Notes: a model not told the origin generated them from the letters alone. A stretch of DNA of 64,000 nt from RH-AL1 sp965198485 (GCA_965198485.1 CBDAPQ010000005.1:2418001-2482000), one strand, 5' to 3'; counted from the stretch's first letter, positions 47,348-56,592 are shown. Numbers and translations are program-made.

Positions 47348-47602
47348 TCAGAAGCGTTCGCGCAGGCCGTGGCGCCGATGGCGGCGGTGGTGGCGCACCA
47401 CCGTCTCCTCGCTGCCCAGCAGCGGCTGATCGACGAAAAGCTCGATTTCGGCACGCGGCGGTACGGCGACGCAGGTGCCCCCGTAGCTCGGCTCGAAGCC
47501 CGGCGAGCAGAAATATTCGGCGCGGGCGCCGCCGGCCGCAAACGTCAGGTCCAATCCCGAAAGGACGGCGACGGCGATGGCGAGGGCGGTGGCGTGGCGC
47601 AT
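47348..47602 (-). CDS. Small exported protein with a His/Arg-rich end
   Basis: An 84-residue protein: a signal peptide (about 1-28, ending ARA), a mature part with two Cys (YFCSPGFEPSYGGTCVAV) that could form a disulfide, and a basic tail HHRRHRRH. GGAG before the ATG at 47602. Function unknown; the tail could bind metal or anionic polymers. Confidence 0.65.
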   Translation of the reverse strand: MRHATALAIAVAVLSGLDLTFAAGGARAEYFCSPGFEPSYGGTCVAVPPRAEIELFVDQPLLGSEETVVRHHRRHRRHGLRERF

Positions 47603-47819
47603 GGGAACTCCGGTGGCCGCGCGCGAGGCGCGACGCGTTTGCAGAGATCCTAGCCTTTTCCCTCCAAACCGCCCAGCGGCGCTTGCGACAAAGCCTTGGG
47701 CTGTGCCTTGCGTGCAATAGGCGAACGGGGGACCGCCGCGGCTGTAAGGCACGATTCCGAGGAGCGGGGGCCGGCCGACTCTACGAAATGATGCGCATCG
47801 ACGCGTACTTCGCGCTCGC

Positions 47820-47975
47820 GGTCATCCGGGCTGGCAGCAGGTCACAACCATCGAGGGGCTCGGCACCGGAGACTCGCTCCCTTTGATGCAGAAGGTTTTC
47901 ATCAAGGATGACGCGTTCCCATGCGGCCAGTGCGGGCGCGAACTGTCGTTCACGCTGGACAAAATCACCGAAGGG
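47820..47975 (+). pseudogene. Remnant of a 2Fe-2S small subunit (xanthine/CO dehydrogenase family)
   Basis: In one frame the DNA encodes HPGWQQVTTIEGLGTGDSLP, then QKVFIKDDAFPCGQCGRELS. This parallels the VTTIEGL...HPLQQAF...QCGYC region between the two 2Fe-2S sites of molybdo-hydroxylase small subunits. There is no start and the rest of the family sequence is missing, so it is a fragment. It sits in the gap 47603-48052, which has no intact gene. Confidence 0.5.
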
Positions 47976-48005
47976 CGATGTGGAGTGCAGCGATGTGGAG
48001 TGCAG
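47976..48005. repeat. Two-copy 15-bp tandem repeat
   Basis: CGATGTGGAGTGCAG occurs twice in a row (47976-47990 and 47991-48005) and is followed by a partial third copy, CGATGT. It marks the end of the 2Fe-2S remnant, suggesting slippage or a deletion junction. Confidence 0.75.
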
Positions 48006-48052
48006 CGATGTCGCCGTCCGGCGACACGGCTGCCAGGCTTGTCGGCGTACGG

Positions 48053-49030
48053 CTATTTCGCCAGCACCTCGACGTCGCGGTCGAGCGTCGACGACACCTT
48101 GAAGGTGGTCTGGAAGGTCTTGGCGTCGTGGCGGGCGATGGCGACGTATTCGCCCTCGGCCAGCACCAGCGACGGGAAGGCACCAATCAGCTCGCGTATG
48201 ACGTCGCCGCCGGGAGTGAGGATCGTGAAGGCGGTGTTGGCCAAGGCCTCACCGCCCGAATCGTTGACGAGCTTCAACGTCATCACAGCGGAACGGTGCC
48301 GTAGCGTTGCGTCGGTGAGCTTGCCGGCCTGCACCTTGAGGTCGGCGGCAACCACCGAATTCGTCTTGTTGCCGACGCCGGACTTCTGCGCGCCGGCGTA
48401 GCCCGCCGTGTCGAGCAGAGTCGATACCACGTGATAGCTGCCCTCGGGCAGGGCGACGAGGTCGCCAGCCTTGGCGCCGGCCAGCACCAGCTTGGCCTCG
48501 GAGTTGCCGGCCTCCGGCACGTAGATAGAGATCGACAGCTTGGCCGGGTTGATCGGCTTGTCCCCGAGCATGCCGACGATGCGCATAGCCCCCGCGTTGA
48601 GGACGAGGCGTTCGCTCGAGGTGCTGCCGGTGACGGTGACGCGCCGCACCGCGGAAGCGAGGTCAAGCGCGGCATGCACCATGTAGGTGCCTTCGGGCAA
48701 ACCGAGCGTCGGCGCCGCCTCGTCGGACTGTGCGACGAGCTTGTGCTTGCCCTGGGCGTCGACGCCCTCGGCGAAGATCCGCCAGTGGATCGGCACCTTG
48801 CCGGTGATCGGCTGGGTGTCGCGCGGGGTCAGAAGGGCGGAGAGCACGAGCTGGCCGCGCTTCTTTTCCGCTGCCGGCGTTTCGAGTTTGGGGATCGGCA
48901 CCACTGGCGCCACCGCGGCTCCGGGCGTGGGCATTGCGCCCGTGGCCGGCAGCGTCCCTTGCGCGAGAACGGACGAAGCCGGAAGCGCAGCGAAGAGCGC
49001 CGCCGAGAGGATCGCGCGGATCATGAGCAT
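48053..49030 (-). CDS. Exported protein of unknown function coupled to a YfhO-like membrane protein
   Basis: A 325-residue protein with a signal peptide (about 1-23, ending VLA), a Pro/Ala-rich linker (to about 50) and three or four beta-sandwich-like repeats. Each contains a segment like LPEGTYMVHAALD, LPEGSYHVVSTLLD and LAEGEYVAIARHD, so about one repeat per 90 residues. These resemble carboxypeptidase-regulatory or PEGA-like beta-domains that bind peptidoglycan or sugar. Its ATG is four bases after the upstream gene stop. Function not recognised. Confidence 0.7.
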   Translation of the reverse strand: MLMIRAILSAALFAALPASSVLAQGTLPATGAMPTPGAAVAPVVPIPKLETPAAEKKRGQLVLSALLTPRDTQPITGKVPIHWRIFAEGVDAQGKHKLVAQSDEAAPTLGLPEGTYMVHAALDLASAVRRVTVTGSTSSERLVLNAGAMRIVGMLGDKPINPAKLSISIYVPEAGNSEAKLVLAGAKAGDLVALPEGSYHVVSTLLDTAGYAGAQKSGVGNKTNSVVAADLKVQAGKLTDATLRHRSAVMTLKLVNDSGGEALANTAFTILTPGGDVIRELIGAFPSLVLAEGEYVAIARHDAKTFQTTFKVSSTLDRDVEVLAK

Positions 49031-49034
49031 GCGA

Positions 49035-51440
49035 TCATCCCCCGGTCCGGTGTAGCAGGCCGCCGGCCGCGGCGGCGAGGTTGGCGAGCGAGAAGGGGTG
49101 GAAGCAAAATCGGACGGTGTGATGGCCGGCCGGCACGGCGACGCCGCGAAACAGCAGATCCGCGCGCAACACTGGCGACGCGACACCGTCGACTTGGGCT
49201 ACCCAACCCGGATAGTAAAGATCGTGCAGCACGAGGATGCCGGGAGTCGGTGCCTCGACGTCGATCGTCACGGCGTCATCGCCCGTCGCGGTGATCGTGG
49301 CGCCGCCGGTCGACCTCGATGGAGGCTGCGTCAGGCTCGCCGGCAAAAGGTCCTGATCGCTTCTGTCGATCAGCGCTTCGGTGCCGAGCTTGAAGTCGGG
49401 TAGAACCCCGGACGCGATCACGGCTTCGTCGTCGATCACGCGCCATGCCGTGACCAGGCTGGCGCGCGGCACGATCGGATTGTCAAGCCGGTAGACGTCG
49501 ATGTGGTCTCCCGCGAAAAGCAGCGTGGCGCGCGGCCGCGGCACCTGGCGCGGCAGATCGGCGACAGTTCGGTCAAGTATGAGATAGTCGAGGCCGAGCA
49601 GGATGGCCAAGCGAGAGTTGTAGCCGCGGAACGTGTCAGGGAAGGCGCGCTTTCCGGGCTCGTTGCTGTTTTCGCCGACGCCGATCGCGCGGGCGTAGGC
49701 GCTGGTGCGCAACGGGTTGTAGCCGGCGGTGTCCTCGAGCTTGAGCACCATGGCGGCGTTTTGCCAGGAGCCGTCGAGCCCCAGGATCTCGATGCGGGGG
49801 CGCTCGCCGCGGGCGAGGCGCGGCGCCATGTCCGTGCGCAGCGTCGCCAGAGCCGCGGCTTCCGAAGGGTTGAGCTCGTACGCGGAGTAGTTGCGCGAGG
49901 GCTCGGCGTTGATCGCGGTGTCGGCGTTGCGCCAGTCGAGCTGAGCCGCTGTGGCGGCAACCAGGAGGGCGGCGGCGAACGACCGGCGGGTGGGCGTGTT
50001 GCCGGCGATAAGAACGACCACCACCAACGCGGCCGAAAGTGTAGCCGGCACCAGGGCGAGCAGGGCGCCGCCGAGATGGCCGGCCGCGAGCGAGAGCGTG
50101 AGGCCGGAGCCGAGCACCAGCGCGCAGGCGAGAAACACGGCGGCGAGACGGACCCAACCCAGCCTTGGCAGGCCCGCTTCGAGGAAGCGCTGGATCAGGT
50201 ACCCCGCAGCGAACGCCAGCGCGATGTTCGCGATGAAGGCGGCATCGGCCGGCCGGCGGTACAGCGAGACGCCCGGCACGAGGTCGAACGCGAGGCCGAA
50301 GACGGGGGTGAAGCGGCCGAGAGCGAAGAGCACAGCGGCCACGCCCATCAGGGCCAACGCGCGCACGCCGCGCTCGCCAAGGCGTCCGCCGGCGAGCCCC
50401 TGCCACAGCACCAGCACGAGCGGCAGGGTGCCGGCGAACAGGTAGTTCGTGGAACGGTCGGTGTAGTTGTCGCCGAAGATCGTCGTCGTACCCGAACCCC
50501 AGTAATCGTAGGGCCAATCGAGCGAGCCGAAAGCGTTCGGGGCGAAGAGGGTGAGCAGGTTGGCGGGATCGAGCGAGCCCTGCAGGGCGACGCCGTAGGA
50601 GATGCCGGGGCGGTTCGAGCCGTGGAGCAATTGCATCGTCAGGATAATGGGGATCGCCATCACCGTCACGACCGTGACGCCGGCGACGAGCAGCACGGGA
50701 AGGCGACGGCGCAGCGCGAGGAGAGGAGCTCCCTCGCGCAGGATCTCGCGCAGCACAGCACCGACGAGCACCAAGCAGAGAAGGAAGGCGACCTGGTCGC
50801 GGCCGAGCGCCATCAACGCGGCGAGGAGACCTGCGGCGACCCCGAGCGCGAGCGAGCGCCGGTCGAGTGCCGCCTGCAGCGCCCAGAGAGCGGGCGGGAA
50901 GAAGCCGTAGGAAATGATCATACCGGTGTGCTGCAGCCGGCCGGCTGCGGCGCCACCGAAGGCGAAGACGAGCGCCGCCAGCAACGCGGCGAGCGGACGC
51001 CAGCCCCAGCGTCGGCCCAGGCCGAGCATGCCGAGCGCGCCCAGGACGAGATGGCTGAACACCATGGCGTCGAACCCCTGCATCGAGGCCTGCGGCGCGG
51101 CGAGCGCGAACAGCAGCATCGTCGGGGTGAGGACGAGCGATTGCGGGTCGGCCACCGCCGGGTAGCCGGCATATTGGTAGGGGTTCCACAACGGCAGCGC
51201 GCCGTGGCGCAGCGCATCGCCGAGGAAGCGGAACATCGCGTAGAACTGGTTCTTCGAATCCCATGGCACCACGTCGCCGGCGAGCGGCCAGCGCAGAGCG
51301 GCCGCCACGGCGATCGCGAGCAGCGCGGCGAGCGTCGCCGCCGTGGCCCGTCGCGACCAGGGCAGGCTGCTTCGACGTGGCGATGCGACGAGCCGCGGCG
51401 AGGCGGCGATGAGATCGTCCGAGGTGTCGATGGAGGTCAT
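49035..51440 (-). CDS. Large polytopic membrane protein, YfhO/GT-C-like
   Basis: An 801-residue protein with about 12-13 transmembrane helices in the first 480 residues and a large periplasmic C-terminal domain. The early loop has WDSKNQFYAMFRFLGDAL and LPLWNPYQYAGYPAVADPQS, which match the YfhO-type glycosyltransferase-like family; the end reads LFRGVAVPAGHHTVRFCF. YfhO relatives glycosylate teichoic acids or lipids in other bacteria. Probably needs the coupled exported protein encoded downstream. ATG at 51440. Confidence 0.78.
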   Translation of the reverse strand: MTSIDTSDDLIAASPRLVASPRRSSLPWSRRATAATLAALLAIAVAAALRWPLAGDVVPWDSKNQFYAMFRFLGDALRHGALPLWNPYQYAGYPAVADPQSLVLTPTMLLFALAAPQASMQGFDAMVFSHLVLGALGMLGLGRRWGWRPLAALLAALVFAFGGAAAGRLQHTGMIISYGFFPPALWALQAALDRRSLALGVAAGLLAALMALGRDQVAFLLCLVLVGAVLREILREGAPLLALRRRLPVLLVAGVTVVTVMAIPIILTMQLLHGSNRPGISYGVALQGSLDPANLLTLFAPNAFGSLDWPYDYWGSGTTTIFGDNYTDRSTNYLFAGTLPLVLVLWQGLAGGRLGERGVRALALMGVAAVLFALGRFTPVFGLAFDLVPGVSLYRRPADAAFIANIALAFAAGYLIQRFLEAGLPRLGWVRLAAVFLACALVLGSGLTLSLAAGHLGGALLALVPATLSAALVVVVLIAGNTPTRRSFAAALLVAATAAQLDWRNADTAINAEPSRNYSAYELNPSEAAALATLRTDMAPRLARGERPRIEILGLDGSWQNAAMVLKLEDTAGYNPLRTSAYARAIGVGENSNEPGKRAFPDTFRGYNSRLAILLGLDYLILDRTVADLPRQVPRPRATLLFAGDHIDVYRLDNPIVPRASLVTAWRVIDDEAVIASGVLPDFKLGTEALIDRSDQDLLPASLTQPPSRSTGGATITATGDDAVTIDVEAPTPGILVLHDLYYPGWVAQVDGVASPVLRADLLFRGVAVPAGHHTVRFCFHPFSLANLAAAAGGLLHRTGG

Positions 51441-51630
51441 GTCTCGTCGATGATCTAAGCCGAGGATCATGGCGCCGGCGCGGCCCGTTCGTCCCTGGAA
51501 CGGCTCGAGGGCGCGGCCTCCTTGCCCGACGGCGCTTGCATCGCGCTGACGGCTGCCGATCTTACGGCGGTATCGCCGGGCGGCCGGCACCACCTTCCCC
51601 TGCGAATAGTCGAGAAGCCTCCGAACCTCA

Positions 51631-52197
51631 ATGAGCGAAACCCTCGAACTCCTGAAGACCCGGCGCTCCGCCAAGGCGCCGATGCTGTCCGAGCCCGGCC
51701 CCGACCCGCAAGCGCTCGAAGCGATGCTCGCCGTCGCCGCGCGGGTGCCCGATCACGGCAAGCTGGCCCCGTGGCGTTTCATCGTGTTCGCCGGCGCCGC
51801 GCGCGCCGAGGCCGGCGCCATCATCGCCGACGTCTACGCAGCGGCCCAGCCCGGCACCGACGACAAGAGGCTCGAAATCGAGCGCCGACGTTTCTCGGCA
51901 CCCGTCGTGATTGCCGTGGTGTCGCGCGCGGCATCGCACGGGAAGATTCCGGAATGGGAGCAGCTGATGTCGGCCGGCGCGGTATGCATGAACCTTACGG
52001 TGGCGGCCAACGCGATGGGCTATGCTACATGCTGGCTCACCGAGTGGTACGCCTACGATCGCGCCGTGCTAACGCGCTTCGGCGTCGCGCCGGACGAGAA
52101 GATCGCCGGCTTCATCCATGTCGGATCGGCTCCGAGCCCGCGCGAGGATCGCGACAGGCCGGTGCTCGCCGACCTCGTCACCACTTTCGCGGCCTGA
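51631..52197 (+). CDS. Nitroreductase family protein (YdjA-like)
   Basis: A 188-residue flavoprotein that uses FMN. Start LELLKTRRSAKAPMLSEPGP; ARVPDHGKLAPWRFIVF and NAMGYATCWLTEWYAYD fit the YdjA group. Substrate unknown. The next gene begins five bases after its stop and codes for a flavin reductase-like protein, so the two may work as a pair. Confidence 0.85.
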   Translation: MSETLELLKTRRSAKAPMLSEPGPDPQALEAMLAVAARVPDHGKLAPWRFIVFAGAARAEAGAIIADVYAAAQPGTDDKRLEIERRRFSAPVVIAVVSRAASHGKIPEWEQLMSAGAVCMNLTVAANAMGYATCWLTEWYAYDRAVLTRFGVAPDEKIAGFIHVGSAPSPREDRDRPVLADLVTTFAA

Positions 52198-52201
52198 TCC
52201 G

Positions 52202-52813
52202 GTGCTATTCTACGAGCCCCATGCGAGGGACAGGAGCGTGCTGCCGCACGACCCGTTCAAAGCGATCATCGCGCCGCGCCCGATCGGCTGGGTCACGACG
52301 ATGTCCCGCAAGGGCGAGGTCAACCTTGCGCCCTACTCGTTCTTCAACGCCTTCGCCGACCGTCCGCCTCTGATCGCCTTCTCCTCGCAGGGCTACAAGG
52401 ATTCCGTCGCCTTCATCGAGGAGACGGGAGAGTTCGTGTGGAACATGCCGACCTACGCGCTGCGCGACGCCATGAACGCGACCGCCGCCGACCTTGAGCG
52501 CGGGCGCAGCGAACCGGAGTTCGCGCACCTCGACATGGCGCCGTGCTGCCTGGTGGCGCCGCCGCGTGTCGCCGCCAGCCCCGCCGCGCTCGAATGCAAG
52601 CTCGTCGAGGTCAAGCACCTCGTCGATCGAAACGGCACCGCGCTCGACTACTGGCTCACTATCGGCGAGGTCGTCGGCGTGCACCTCGACCCGGCCTACG
52701 TGAAGGACGGTATCCTCGACATGGCGGCGATGGCGCCGATCGCGCGTTGCGGCTACAAGGACTATGTCGTCGCCGACCGCCCTTTCTCGATGAACCGTCC
52801 GCCCAAACCGTGA
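52202..52813 (+). CDS. Flavin reductase-like domain protein
   Basis: A 203-residue FMN-binding split-barrel protein. PFKAIIAPRPIGWVTT, VNLAPYSFFNAFADRPP and KDSVAFIEETGEFVWN are characteristic. These proteins reduce flavin or act as esterase-like oxidoreductases. GTG at 52202 follows the nitroreductase stop by four bases (translational coupling). Confidence 0.85.
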   Translation: MLFYEPHARDRSVLPHDPFKAIIAPRPIGWVTTMSRKGEVNLAPYSFFNAFADRPPLIAFSSQGYKDSVAFIEETGEFVWNMPTYALRDAMNATAADLERGRSEPEFAHLDMAPCCLVAPPRVAASPAALECKLVEVKHLVDRNGTALDYWLTIGEVVGVHLDPAYVKDGILDMAAMAPIARCGYKDYVVADRPFSMNRPPKP

Positions 52814-52835
52814 GGGCATCCTCCGCGCTGCCCGA

Positions 52836-53954
52836 CTACAACAACGAAAGCTGCTCCCCTCTCAGCACCGGTCTGCGGAACAGGTCGGTGCGCAGCTTCA
52901 TCCGTTCTCTCGCGTAGCCGTTGCGCCCCGCGGCCGCCTCGAAACGCCGTCCGATCATCCAGGCGAAAGGCCCGGTACCGGTCTGCCGCTCGCCCCAGGT
53001 CGCATCGTAGGCCTTGCCCTTCCGCATGGAGGCGACGAGCGTCATGACGTGGCGAAGCTTGTCGGGGAAATGCTCGGCCAGCCACCGCTCGAAGAGGTCG
53101 CGCAGTTCGAGGGGTAGCCGCAGCATGACGTAGCCGGCCTCGCGCGCGCCCAGGGCAGCGGCTCGGGTGAGGATGGTCTCGATCTCGTGGTCGTTGATCG
53201 CCGGGATGATCGGCGCCACCATGACGGTGGCGGGGATGCCGGCCCTGGCGAGTTCCTCGATGGCGGCGAGGCGACGGGCCGGTGCGCTCGCGCGCGGCTC
53301 CATCTTGCGGGCGAGGTCGGGATCGAGCGTAGTGATCGAGAGCGCCACCTTGACGAGTCCTTTGCGCGCCATCGGTGCGAGAATGTCGACATCGCGCAGC
53401 ACCAGGGCCGATTTGGTGACGATGCCGACGGGATGGTCGGTGCGCGCCAGCACTTCAAGCACGGAACGGGTGATCTTACGTTCGCGCTCGATCGGCTGAT
53501 ATGGATCGGTGTTCGTGCCCATCGCCATGGTCCTGGCTTCGTAGCCGGGCACGGCAAGTTCCTTCTCCAAGAGCTCGGCGGCATTGGTCTTGGCGAAGAG
53601 CTTGGTCTCGAAGTCAAGGCCCGGAGAGAGGCCCATATTGGCGTGGGTCGGTCGGGCGAAACAATAGACGCAGCCGTGCTCGCAGCCGCGATAGGGGTTG
53701 ATCGAACGGTCGAAAGAAATGTCGGGCGAATCGTTTCGGGTGATGATGGTGCGGGCGCGTTCCAGCACGACCTCGGTGTGGACCGGCCCAAATTCTGGCT
53801 CGCCCCAACCGTCCGGCTCGGCAAGGCGCTGCTCGACTTCGTAGCGGCCTGATGCGTTGGTCAGCGCGCCGCGACCTCGGCGAGCGACAGGTATGACACT
53901 GCCATGACCGGACGGAACGGAAGAAGCACGGCGAGCAAGCAATGGAGCAACCAC
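52836..53954 (-). CDS. Radical SAM protein, PA0069/SplB-like
   Basis: A 372-residue radical SAM enzyme. The cluster motif is CEHGCVYC (CxxxCxxC) in NPYRGCEHGCVYCFARP. Downstream are GTNTDPYQPIERERK and SITTLDPDLARKMEPRA. The PA0069-like group is related to spore photoproduct lyase but its substrate is not known. GTG start at 53954. Convergent with the flavin reductase gene. Confidence 0.88.
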   Translation of the reverse strand: MVAPLLARRASSVPSGHGSVIPVARRGRGALTNASGRYEVEQRLAEPDGWGEPEFGPVHTEVVLERARTIITRNDSPDISFDRSINPYRGCEHGCVYCFARPTHANMGLSPGLDFETKLFAKTNAAELLEKELAVPGYEARTMAMGTNTDPYQPIERERKITRSVLEVLARTDHPVGIVTKSALVLRDVDILAPMARKGLVKVALSITTLDPDLARKMEPRASAPARRLAAIEELARAGIPATVMVAPIIPAINDHEIETILTRAAALGAREAGYVMLRLPLELRDLFERWLAEHFPDKLRHVMTLVASMRKGKAYDATWGERQTGTGPFAWMIGRRFEAAAGRNGYARERMKLRTDLFRRPVLRGEQLSLL

Positions 53955-54122
53955 AAGCGCAAACCTTCACGTTGAATGCGAACCTTAAGCGAACAAAATA
54001 GGAACAGCAATCCCTCTCTGTGGATAACTTTAGCTGGTCCTTGCAACGTCGAGCGTAGGTCACCAAGTCGCCCACGCCGATGATTCTCTTTCGTCTCCAA
54101 AGAGGAAACCTGAACCAAAGCA

Positions 54123-54632
54123 ATGATCTCTGCCATCGTTCTCGCCACCGGCGATCCGCCCGAGCGCGCGCGCGAACTCGCGGTACGCTCGCTCGCCTGG
54201 CTCGTTTCGGCGGTCGTGGCCGGTGTCGTTCGCGACGTCACCGCCGCGTGTCCGCGTGATTGGCCGGTCGCGGATGTGATGGAACATGCCGGTTGCGCGC
54301 TGGTGAATGCCAAGAACGAAGCCGAACGTCTCGCCGCTGCCGCTGCGCTCGCCAAATGCGAGCGGGTCCTGGTGCTGCGCCTCGGCTTCCAGCCCGAGGG
54401 GCCGCTCGTCGCCGAGATCGATGCGATGCAGCCGCGGCTCGGGCCGGATACGCCGGCGTTGCTCCTCGAAGTGCCGACGACGGTGCTGCGGCGACTGTTC
54501 CCGGACCACGCGCCCGTGGTCGGGCTGATGCTGACGCGAGAGCAGCTTTCAGCCGGGTCCTCTTTCAGGATCCTGGCGCGGACCGCTCGCGACGGGCTCC
54601 GGTTGCGGACGCGGATGGTGCCGGTTCTCTAG
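54123..54632 (+). CDS. Hypothetical protein, possible degenerate GT-A fold
   Basis: A 169-residue protein starting MISAIVLATGDP. The pattern (opening strand, then GVVRDVTAAC and ADVMEHAGCALV) loosely parallels short alphaproteobacterial GT2-like proteins with VREVIVADAG and VADIAGC. The DxD metal site and acceptor half are missing, so activity is doubtful. It has no clear partners: its stop meets the stop of the metalloprotease gene (convergent, with no gap). Confidence 0.55.
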   Translation: MISAIVLATGDPPERARELAVRSLAWLVSAVVAGVVRDVTAACPRDWPVADVMEHAGCALVNAKNEAERLAAAAALAKCERVLVLRLGFQPEGPLVAEIDAMQPRLGPDTPALLLEVPTTVLRRLFPDHAPVVGLMLTREQLSAGSSFRILARTARDGLRLRTRMVPVL

Positions 54633-55580
54633 CTATTCCTCGTCCGTCCCGGTCTGGTCGCTGCCAAAGGTATCACAGCTCGAGATCTTGCCCGATTGCA
54701 GGCCCTCCTTCAGCCAGTGCACGCGCTGGGCCGAGGACCCGTGGGTGAAGCTGTCGGGCACGACGCGGCCCTGGGAAGCCTCCTGCAACGTGTCGTCGCC
54801 GATCGCCTTGGCGGTATCGACCGCCTTCTCGATGTCGCCCAGCTGCAGGAAATGGTCCTTCTGGTTGGCATCGGCCGCCCACACGCCGGCGAAGCAATCC
54901 GCCTGCAGCTCGATCTTCACCGAGATGGCGTTGCGCTGCGAACCGGAGACACGCTGCTCCTGCGCCTGCATCTTGGACAGGGTGCCGAGCTGGTCCTGCA
55001 CGTGGTGGCCGATCTCGTGAGCGATGACGTAAGCGTAGGCGAAGTCGCCGCCGCCACCGAGCTTCTGCTTCATCTGCGCGAAGAAGGAGAGGTCGAGGTA
55101 CACCTTCTTGTCGATGGGGCAGTAGAACGGACCCATCGCCGCGCGCGCGCCGCCGCAGGCCGAGCGGGTCTGGCCCGAATAGAGCACGAGGTGGACGGGC
55201 TGGTACTGGATGCCGGCCTGCTGCGGCAGCACGCGCGACCAGGTGTCCTCGGTCTCGCCGAGGATCGCGGCGGCAAACTGGCCCATCTGGTCCGCCGGCG
55301 TGCCGGCCTGCGCCTGGCGCTGTGGCCGGCTCTCGCTCTCACCCTGCGTCTGCTGATACTGTCCGCCGTTGCGCACCGAGTTGATCTGCTCGGCGCCGTT
55401 GATCAGCACCAGCGGGTTGATGCCGAGGAAATAGCCGACGAGGCCCAGCACCACGATGGTGCCGAGCCCAAGCCCGCCGGCGCCCCCGGGGATTGTGCCG
55501 CCTCCGGGATCGAACCCGCCGCCGCTGTCGTCGCGGCGGTCCTCGATATTGTCCGAGCGACGGAAGTTGTCCCATTCCAT
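54633..55580 (-). CDS. Neutral zinc metallopeptidase, YpfJ family
   Basis: A 315-residue putative metallopeptidase. The N-terminus is Gly-rich and soluble, followed by one transmembrane helix (about 37-55, LGTIVVLGLVGYFLG). The zinc motif is VIAHEIGHHVQDQLG (HExxH), followed by a downstream Glu-containing helix ELQADCFAGVWA, fitting the family. Substrate not known. Complete. Confidence 0.88.
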   Translation of the reverse strand: MEWDNFRRSDNIEDRRDDSGGGFDPGGGTIPGGAGGLGLGTIVVLGLVGYFLGINPLVLINGAEQINSVRNGGQYQQTQGESESRPQRQAQAGTPADQMGQFAAAILGETEDTWSRVLPQQAGIQYQPVHLVLYSGQTRSACGGARAAMGPFYCPIDKKVYLDLSFFAQMKQKLGGGGDFAYAYVIAHEIGHHVQDQLGTLSKMQAQEQRVSGSQRNAISVKIELQADCFAGVWAADANQKDHFLQLGDIEKAVDTAKAIGDDTLQEASQGRVVPDSFTHGSSAQRVHWLKEGLQSGKISSCDTFGSDQTGTDEE

Positions 55581-55645
55581 AGCGTTGGCTCCGGCGCGTG
55601 CGGCTTCGGGTCGGCGCGTCTTCTAACCCGAGACGGCGAAGTCTG

Positions 55646-56479
55646 TCATGGCCGGCGCTGACCGAGACTCTCGAGCTCGGCCTCCAGCATCAGGAGGTCG
55701 GCCCAGGCGCGCCGCTTCATCAGCGGCTGCTTGAGCAGGAAGTCGGGCGCAAAGGTCGCCAGCGTCTTCACCGTGACGGCGTCGCCCTCATGCGCGAGCC
55801 AACGGCCGCGCAGGCGCGTGAGCGTCTCGCGCGTAGCGAGCAGCGGCTGCGCTGCCCGCTCGCCGAGACAGAGCAGCAACTGCGGAGCAGCCAGCGCGAT
55901 CTGTCGCCGGCAGAACGGCAGGCACAGCGCCAGCTCGAGCGCGGAGGGTACGCGTCCGCCGGGCGGTCGCCAGGGCACGACATGGGCCAGCGCAACGTCG
56001 GCCCTAGTGAGGCCAATGGCCCGCAGCATGCCGTCGAGGAGGGTGCCGGGCTTGCCGGCGAAGATCGCGCTGGTACGCTCGTCGTCCTCGCCGGGCGTCC
56101 CCGCGATCAGCATCAGCGTGGCATCCGCGGGAAGGGTGGCGGCGATCATGCGCGAGCTGGCGGCAAGCGTGCAACCCGGCACCTCGGCCCAGCGCGCCTG
56201 CAGGTCGGCGAGGTCGGCCGCGCCCGAGGCGAGCGCCTCTGCCTCGGCCACCAAGGCCTCGGCGGAGCGCTGGGCCGCCGCGGGTGCCGGCGCTTGGCGG
56301 CTCGGCGTCCCGGCGAGCGCGGACTCCGAACGAGCGGCCGGCGGGGGCGAAGGGGCGACGAAGCGGTCGTGGGCAGCCTCGTCGACAGCCGCGTCGACAC
56401 CCATGGCGGCATACCAGCGCAGCAGGCCTTCGAGCGCGAGCGCTTGGCTTCCTTCCGGCAGGTCGTCGCTTACGTCCAT
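55646..56479 (-). CDS. Uracil-DNA glycosylase family 4-like protein with altered motifs
   Basis: A 277-residue protein. The region MLIAGTPGEDDERTS corresponds to GEAPGADED in family 4 enzymes, so the usual Gly-Glu pair is replaced by Ala-Gly. VPWRPPGGRVPS matches the LPWRPPGNRTPT loop. The second motif, normally HPAYLLRQP, is APDFLLKQP, so the His is lost. Cys is found in GCTLAASS and CLPFCRR. A Pro/Ala-rich stretch (about 45-75) is inserted. It looks related to DNA glycosylases but may be inactive or differ in substrate. Divergent from ETF-QO. Confidence 0.72.
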   Translation of the reverse strand: MDVSDDLPEGSQALALEGLLRWYAAMGVDAAVDEAAHDRFVAPSPPPAARSESALAGTPSRQAPAPAAAQRSAEALVAEAEALASGAADLADLQARWAEVPGCTLAASSRMIAATLPADATLMLIAGTPGEDDERTSAIFAGKPGTLLDGMLRAIGLTRADVALAHVVPWRPPGGRVPSALELALCLPFCRRQIALAAPQLLLCLGERAAQPLLATRETLTRLRGRWLAHEGDAVTVKTLATFAPDFLLKQPLMKRRAWADLLMLEAELESLGQRRP

Positions 56480-56592
56480 CGTACAGCCCTATCGTGCTGT
56501 GCTGCGCCAAGGAAGCGCGCGTCGTTGGGCCGATTGCCCGCCGCGCCCCATCGCGGTAGGTCCGGCGAGCCTTGGAATTGACCCAAAGAGAC

